From Adenophora triphylla var. japonica (lineage: Eukaryota > Streptophyta > Magnoliopsida > Asterales > Campanulaceae): 64,000 nucleotides of DNA. The notes beneath the pieces were generated by a model that saw only the letters and a list, made by a program, of their open reading frames with translations, was not told the origin of the DNA and ran no database searches. Numbering within the stretch: the stretch's first letter is position 1; every line of letters begins with the position of its first letter. The translations under genes were made by a program, and so were the position numbers. Below are positions 58,432-64,000 of the stretch, one piece after another. The stretch covers positions 310,001 through 374,000 of the forward strand of contig JAFEMH010002080.1 in assembly GCA_022495995.1 (NCBI GenBank), given 5' to 3'.

Positions 58432-59167
58432 TCTTTGAATTGCCGTTGAGTGGGCGAGGATCGGGCTTACGCTGACTGCCGGGGATTGAATTGCCGTTGA
58501 AGTGGGCGAGGACCGGTCTTACGTTGACGGCCGGTGGTTGAATTGCCGTTGGAGTGGGCGAAGACCGGTCTTACGTTGATGGCCGGGGATTGAATTGCCG
58601 TTGAAGTGGGCGAAGACCGGTCTTACGTTGATGGCCGGGGATTGAATTGCCGTTGGAGTGGGCGAAGACCGGTCTTACGTTGATGGCCGGGGATTGAATT
58701 GCCGTTGAAGTGGGCGAAGACCGGTCTTACATTGACGGCCGGTGGTTGAATTGCCGTTGGAGTGGGCGAGGTTCGGGCTTACACTGACTGCCGGTGGTTG
58801 AATTGCCGTTGAAGTGGGCGAGGACCGGTCTTACACTGACGGCCGGTGGTTGAATTGCCGTTGGAGTGGGCGAGGACCGGTCTTACACTGACGGCCGGTG
58901 GTTGAATTGCCGTTGGAGTGGGCGAGGACCGGTCTTACACTGACGGCCGGTGGTTGAATTGCCGTTGAAGTGGGCGAGGACCGGTCTTACACTGACGGCC
59001 GGTGGTTGAATTGCCGTTGAAGTGGGCGAGGACCGGTCTTACACTGACGGCCGGTGGTTGAATTGCCGTTGAAGTGGGCGAGGACCGGTCTTACACTGAC
59101 GGCCGGGGGTTGAATTGCCGTTGAAGTGGGCGAGGACCGGTCTTACACTGACGGCCGGTGGTTGAAT
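58432..59167. repeat. Tandem array C, 52-bp unit
   Basis: About 14 units combining TTGAATTGCCGTTGAAGTGG with GCGAGGACCGGTCTTACACT and GACGGCCGGTGG. Variation is mostly GAAG/GGAG and GAGG/GAAG. The period is exactly 52 bp in the 3' two thirds. Confidence 0.95.
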
Positions 59168-59277
59168 TTGAAGGGTTAGGGACCATTCTGCACTTGGATT
59201 TGCTGGAAAAGGCCTTAGGACAGCCAGGGGCAAAGATTATAAGGGCAGGAAAGTAATTTGGCCACCCCTTGCAAAGA

Positions 59278-59364
59278 GGTCCGTACGGACCAACCTGGTT
59301 GCAAAGAGGTCCGTACGGACCACCTTGGTTTTTTACAGTTCCCAGATTTTGACTGGGTTTAAAT
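59278..59364 (+). promoter_or_regulatory. Upstream region of the PMD gene with two 14-bp palindromes
   Basis: GGTCCGTACGGACC occurs at 59278-59291 and 59308-59321, each after GCAAAGA, as in the LTR. A TATA-like TTTAAAT is at 59358-59364, about 115 bp before the ATG. The promoter role is inferred from position. Confidence 0.5.
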
Positions 59365-59476
59365 GCCGAGCCCTTCCCCATTCCTTCTTCTTCAGTGCGT
59401 GAATTCGAGAGAGAGAGGGAGAGAAAAACCTCCATTGTTAACCAAAATCCTCCATTTTTCGCTTGAATCTCTTGCA

Positions 59477-62354
59477 ATGGCGGAAGGATCTCGAAGGAGT
59501 CGTCGTCAACGCAGTCAAGAAGTGGTCGAGCAACGGATGGAGCTCCAAAGAAATTGGATTTCGTTCGTTCCATCTTCGAAGAACCCGGATGTCTTGTATC
59601 CGAATCCGGAGGTGCACAATCGTCGTTCTAGGAACGTCGGGGAGGTAAGAAATCTGTTCCATTTTGATTTCCTGCTCGAATTTTTGAATGCTAGAACTAG
59701 ATTTTAGTTTTTCGCATTTTTGAATTTTTGTTATTTTTTTTTATGCCTTTTGCGAAATTCTTGATGAATTGTGGGTATGTGTATTTTGTGCAGAAATGTG
59801 TAGATTAGCTTTTATTTGTGAAAATAAAGTGCCTCTCTAGTGAAATGCATGCTTTGGTGTTTTGTACCGTATGCTATTTATGTATGTACATTATGAGAAA
59901 AGTTTGTCGTGTAGTGACAATTTTTGTGAAAAAATGTGACATGTGCCGTGTTTTGTGACGGGTTTTGTCTGAAAGTGTGTGCCGTGTAGGGACGGATTTT
60001 TTGAAAAATGTGTTATGCATATGTGTCGTGCCGTGTTTTTTGGGTGACGGACTTTGTGGGGAAAATATGTGCAATATGTGCCGTGTTTTTGTGACGGGTT
60101 ATATGTGCCTTTGCCGTGTTGGGACGGATTTTTTTTTGAAAATGTGTCGTGTAGGGCTTAATCCCTCTTTTGAGAAAATGTGTACAGTGTGTGCCGTGTT
60201 TTTGTGACGGACTGCATGGATAATGTATGTGAAAATTATGTGCCGTATTTTGTGACGGGTTATTTTCATGGCTTTCCGTGTTGGGACGGACTTTTGTGCC
60301 TTTTGTTTTATATTAAGTACTGTAATTGACGTACCTTTGCTGTGTTTACCTGCAGGATGCGGGGCTTATGGCCGGGAAGGCCAAGAGGATGAAGACTCGG
60401 GGATCGCTCGAGGTCATTGTTGAGCTGAGGCGGCGGATGCCCGATATTTCCGTGGACGGTAGGCCGAGTCCCAGGAGGCCGGTTTACGCTTTCGGCCCGG
60501 GGGTGTTCGCCGAGAACACTGGCCGGAGTTTCGACACGAGGAAGAACAAGAGCGTCTTCCTTGGCCTTTCCGAGTGCGGTGGGATACCACCCACACCTTC
60601 CATCCGAGTGGGGAGAGGTGACGGTGACGCCGACCGACTTTCTTTGCGATGCACGGCTTTCCTTCAAAGGAGGGCCGGTACGGTGGAGAGATATGATCTC
60701 CGATGTTGTGTTGGCCGAGCTGCCGGGCTTTGAGCCTCGTCCTCGCAGGGCACAGGGATGCTATATAGCGACGTGGAGCCTGAAGATCACGGCCGTATTG
60801 GGGCCTATGTTCGGGGTACCGGCCAGTGTCGCGGAGCGGTAGCGCGCTCCTTTTGTGGTATGCACCGTCCGAGACTTTGTTCTCGAACCACGCGACCGCG
60901 GCTCCCTTTGCTCTGTTGGAGAGCTTGATTGATCTGGATAGGGTCTCGTGATATTGCTTGGGGCGAGCGAGCTTGGCGAGCTCTACTTCTCCTTGGACCG
61001 GTTTAGCCAGGGGTGTGGCATTCGTTGGCTGTTTTGACTTTGCTTTGGAGGTATGAGTTTATTGCTTTGCTTTTGATTTAGCAACTTGTCGTTTCTCCGT
61101 TTTCTTTTGCACCGAGCCTTCTCTGTTTTTGTCACGTGTGGTTCTATGAGGTTTTTCGGTGTTTCCCGTGGGATAGAGATCCGGGGGCATTCTTTGCGTA
61201 CCCTACTATCTTTGGGTGGGCTCGTACGGCGAGGAAGAGGAGGACCGGCGGGAAGCTCACCATCGCCTACGGGGATGTGCGGGAGCGTTTGGAGAGGGGT
61301 AGCCGGAGGGGTTCGTTTTGTTCCCGTGGGCTCGGTATGAGGGGATGAGTTTGAGGGCTCCCGAGGAGTGGCGGCGCAGCGGAAGATGCTTTGCGGGGCT
61401 TGACCTGCGACGTCATGTACACAGGGAGCGGGTCTTACGCGGCATGGCCCGGTGTGCTTCCCGTGGCTCAGAGGACCCTCCTTTTGGGATGCTTGATTCC
61501 GGGACATGGATGTGCTTGACTTTGAGAGGTACCTTGGCGGTGTGGGCGCCGAGGAGTTCATCTTGTATGGAGAGGAGTACGGGGCCTTCGTGAGGAGGAA
61601 GCCGAGGACGCCGCAGTGCTCGGCAAGGAGAGAGAGGCCGGCCCGCAGCTCCCCGCAGGTTCCGATGCCGGGCCGGATTTAACGTATGTCCGCGGGGACG
61701 GATCGAGGAGGAGGTGTATGCATGCCCGTTCTGAGCGAGCTCTGCTACATACAGAGTGGATCCCGATAGATCGGTGAGTGTCTTGACTCTTTTCCATCTT
61801 GGCATCTTTTACGTATTTTTCTCTTTTTGTTGTTGATTATAAGCCGTATTCTTTGAGCGTTTCCTTGGGCGCTTGTTGGTGCGGAGTCCCGGGAGAGCCT
61901 ATGATATCTTGACTCGCCGTTACGTGGCGATGAGGTCGTTCGCGAAGAAGATGGCTTCGAAGATATCTTGCCGGTCTTCGCGACGCGTGCCGGCGTACGA
62001 GCCTATGCCTTCGAGGCATTACTCAGAGCGTTCCTCCGCCTAGAGCCGAGCCGGAGCCGCAGCGGGAGGGACCTTCGAGGGCGGCATAGCATGGATGCGG
62101 GACATCTTCTGGAGCTCGGGGCGGCGGCCCTTTTATCGGTTCTTCCCTCCGCGGGACGCACGGGGTGAGGGATCCTCGTCGAGCCTTCTTTCTTCGATCC
62201 TTTCGTCGGATTTGATCCTTCGGATTATTTTGAGTGGCGGCCTCGGGCGGGGCTCGGTACTCGATGACGAGGACGTGACGGGCGAGTTCACAGGATGCCC
62301 GACTTTTCTTTGGAGGACCTCGGCGAGGATGATGATGCTGAGGAGTCTGATTAG
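59477..62354 (+). pseudogene. Plant mobile domain (PMD) gene inside the retroelement, decayed
   Basis: A plus-strand gene with host-like structure. Exon 1 is 59477-59644 (MAEGSRRSRRQRSQEVVEQR), then an intron 59645-60355. Exon 2 from 60356 shifts frame near 60585 and then reads SEWGEVTVTPTDF, GGPVRWRDM, LLLWYAPSETLFSNHATAA, WFYEVFRCFPWDRDPG and YEGMSLRAPEEWRRSG. Those segments, in that order, match the PMD fold shared by MAIN-type proteins and transposons. Further introns are likely near 61049-61130 and at 61774-61853. The acidic C-terminus (DFSLEDLGEDDDAEESD) ends at TAG 62352-62354. AATAAA follows at 62426. At least two frameshifts and stops are present, so this copy is probably dead. The role of PMD in LTR elements is unknown. 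Confidence 0.7.
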
Positions 62355-62425
62355 GGCCCATTTGCTTTCCCTCTTTCCATATCTTCTCTTTTTTTTGTTT
62401 AGCAACAGACATTTGATATTCCTGT

Positions 62426-62431
62426 AATAAA
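62426..62431 (+). terminator. Candidate polyadenylation signal
   Basis: AATAAA lies 72 bp after the probable stop of the PMD gene, in a T/A-rich context on the plus strand. Confidence 0.5.
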
Positions 62432-62439
62432 AGACTCAT

Positions 62440-64000
62440 ATTTGCACGGCAAACAGCATTTTATTTTAAGATGTAATGTCATTTTTGTGATTCCGGGATT
62501 TGTCCTAGAAATGGTTGCTATTATTATTATATTTTTGTGCATGCCACGTGAGTGAGAGTGCGTTTGTGGGTAGTGTATGTTTGCGGGAATGGCTTTGGCC
62601 GTTGTTTGGGCGATTTGGAGCAAGGTCCTCGAGGACAAGTGGTTGTTATCTTGTTCTTTGGGAAATGGTGCCCACTTTTGAGGATTTTCGGGCTTTGATG
62701 GGGGCCTGAGGTGGAGGCCATCTCGCTTCCTTTGATTGGTGGGTCTTGCGGTGAGCGTGAAGCTTGCAGGCTTTCTTCGTACTTCATTGGAAGAAGTGCG
62801 AGGCATGATCCTTGATTCGGGTCATATCGACATTTCAGCCGCGGAGCGGTTCATGGCCGATGATGAGTGATGTCTCTTGGGACGCATTTGCCTTGTGTGT
62901 GATGGCGACGCTTTCTGGTCGGCTCCCTTGGCATTTGCGATGGCGCTTTGCTAGATGTGGTAGGGCACCGCAGAGTTTGGAGAGGATATTGTCCCGTTAG
63001 TCTTTGGGGAGACTCTTCATGGTATCGACTGCCCGGCGACCGGGGATCGGTTCATGAGAGGGGGAAGCCCCGCTTTGCTCACCTTGTAGGCTGCGAGAGA
63101 GACTCCGGCCATGCCCGAGGCTCCGACGTCGTTTAGCCCGTGGTCATTTGCTCGGCGACCTCTTGTGTTGGATATGGATCAGTCGCTTGGGAGAGATGGA
63201 TGGCACGGCTTGGTACGCATCGATCCGGCGGTGGGTTCCGACTGGAGGATTGAGACTAGGAGGATCTTGCGGGAAGGGTCCTACGTTATCGGAGTTCCGG
63301 AGTTTGTCTTGGTCCTCCTTCTATATTCCGTCGCTTGTTTCCGCGGTTTGGGATGAAGCAGAGCCTTTGTTGGGGCCGGATGATCTTGCTATTGCGGAGG
63401 TAGTTCCTCTTTGTATGGCGGCTTCAGTGCCTTCTTGTATTTTTTGAGGGTATGGAAGTATCCCGCTTTCCCTCTGTAGTACTCCTTAGACGTCGGGAGA
63501 GTGTCGTATTGACGACTCGACTGCACCGGGCCTTTGGTATGAGCAACACGTGTTGGGCGGTCCCAGAGTGGTCTTGGAGAGCGAGGCATATAGCGATTCC
63601 AGGACCCGGTTGCTAGTAGTAGCTATTGCCTTAGGAGTGCCAAAGCCCGGTCGACCCTTTGGATGTGACGGGAGACACTTTGTTTGACTACGAGACTAGA
63701 GTTGACCGGCGACGGGGGAGAGGTCCTCTTTACGGACTCGCGGGGAGGAGATCCGAGCCGAAGCACGGGCGAATGAAGCCCCGAGAGCCGTTGGATTGTT
63801 TGACTCTGAGGAGGACCCCGATCTCTGGGCGAGAGACGCAGAGTTGGTTCACGTGGAGCGAAAGAAGACTCGCCGGGGACGAGGGAAGAAAGGAAAGAAT
63901 GGCGAGGGGACAAGCGCAGATGGCGCGGAATGACCTCCTAGGTATCCATTCATTGCATTGCAAACACATTATTAGTTAAATGTATTAAGCTGTCTTTTAG
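62440..64000. other. G+C-rich unresolved region of the third element
   Basis: Several short frames occur on both strands (for example 63111-63356 + and 62399-62806 -) but none shows a motif I recognise. A frame around 62755-62868 (LEEVRGMILDSGHIDISAAERF) looks protein-like yet ends in a stop. The base composition matches the PMD gene, so this may be a second decayed accessory ORF. Confidence 0.35.

Larger units (their letters stand above)
55274..64000 (-). mobile_element. Third large LTR retrotransposon, left part only
   Basis: The left end is a 1,413-bp LTR (55274-56686), followed by a purine tract and then three tandem arrays and a plus-strand gene. This is the arrangement of Tat/Ogre-type elements (3' LTR, repeats, antisense ORF), with gag-pol expected on the minus strand beyond 64000. 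No pol motif or second LTR is within the window, so the lineage is inferred from layout only. Confidence 0.65.

Noticed and set aside
58432..59167. Regular direct repeats as a CRISPR array
   Set aside because: Units are contiguous with no unique spacers, there are no cas genes, and the DNA is plant nuclear.
60308..61805. Minus-strand ORFs across the PMD gene
   Set aside because: Plus-strand frames show ordered PMD motifs and splice sites; the reverse frames are compositional shadows.

Overview
The window is nuclear DNA of a flowering plant, most likely a eudicot. It has intron-containing genes of plant-specific types (a three-domain GRXS17 glutaredoxin, a P-class PPR protein, a class B heat-stress factor) set in dense nested transposons. 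I cannot name the species. No rRNA, tRNA, CRISPR or organellar gene was seen.

Layout. 1-1.6 kb: decayed ORFs with a FAR1/MULE-type C-terminal segment and an OTU protease domain. 2.2-8.5 kb: a complete GRXS17 gene (+, 4 exons) whose introns carry a solo LTR and several MITEs. 10.0-12.4 kb: a complete PPR gene (-, 2 exons) lying tail to tail with GRXS17. 12.88-25.70 kb: a complete Ty3/gypsy element of Tat type (12.8 kb, 762-bp LTRs, 5-bp target duplication). Its gag-pol is on the minus strand and a separate intron-containing gene with its own TATA box is on the plus strand. 25.7-31.8 kb: MITEs, a solo LTR, a small hAT element and a duplicated, broken copy of a heat-factor exon. 30.9-34.9 kb: an HSF class B gene (-, 2 exons). 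Its intron holds a hAT element, which holds a PIF/Harbinger-like element, which holds a G-rich satellite. 35-38 kb: MITEs plus two of three small elements with 9-bp target duplications and palindromic ends. 38.05-54.96 kb: an old SIRE-type Ty1/copia element with an env-like ORF. It is interrupted by a younger complete copia element (39.13-46.09 kb) and by a solo LTR (47.87-48.85 kb), and its 5' LTR has been deleted down to 40 bp. 55.27-64.0 kb: the left part of a third large LTR element. It has a 1.4-kb LTR, three unrelated tandem arrays and a decayed plus-strand gene for a plant mobile domain (PMD) protein. The element runs off the window.

Only GRXS17, PPR and HSFB look like working host genes; nearly everything else is transposon. 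I deduced insertion borders from matching target-site duplications: ATTAT, ACGAA, TAATT, GGGGT, CGTTC and TTACT for LTR elements; CCTATGAG and GTCTGACG for hAT; TAA for PIF; and three different 9-mers for the MULE-like family. The features I find most unusual are the host-like antisense genes inside two LTR elements, a 14-bp palindrome shared by an LTR promoter region and the region upstream of the antisense gene, and the 9-bp-TSD family, for which an unoccupied copy of one target lies in the same window.
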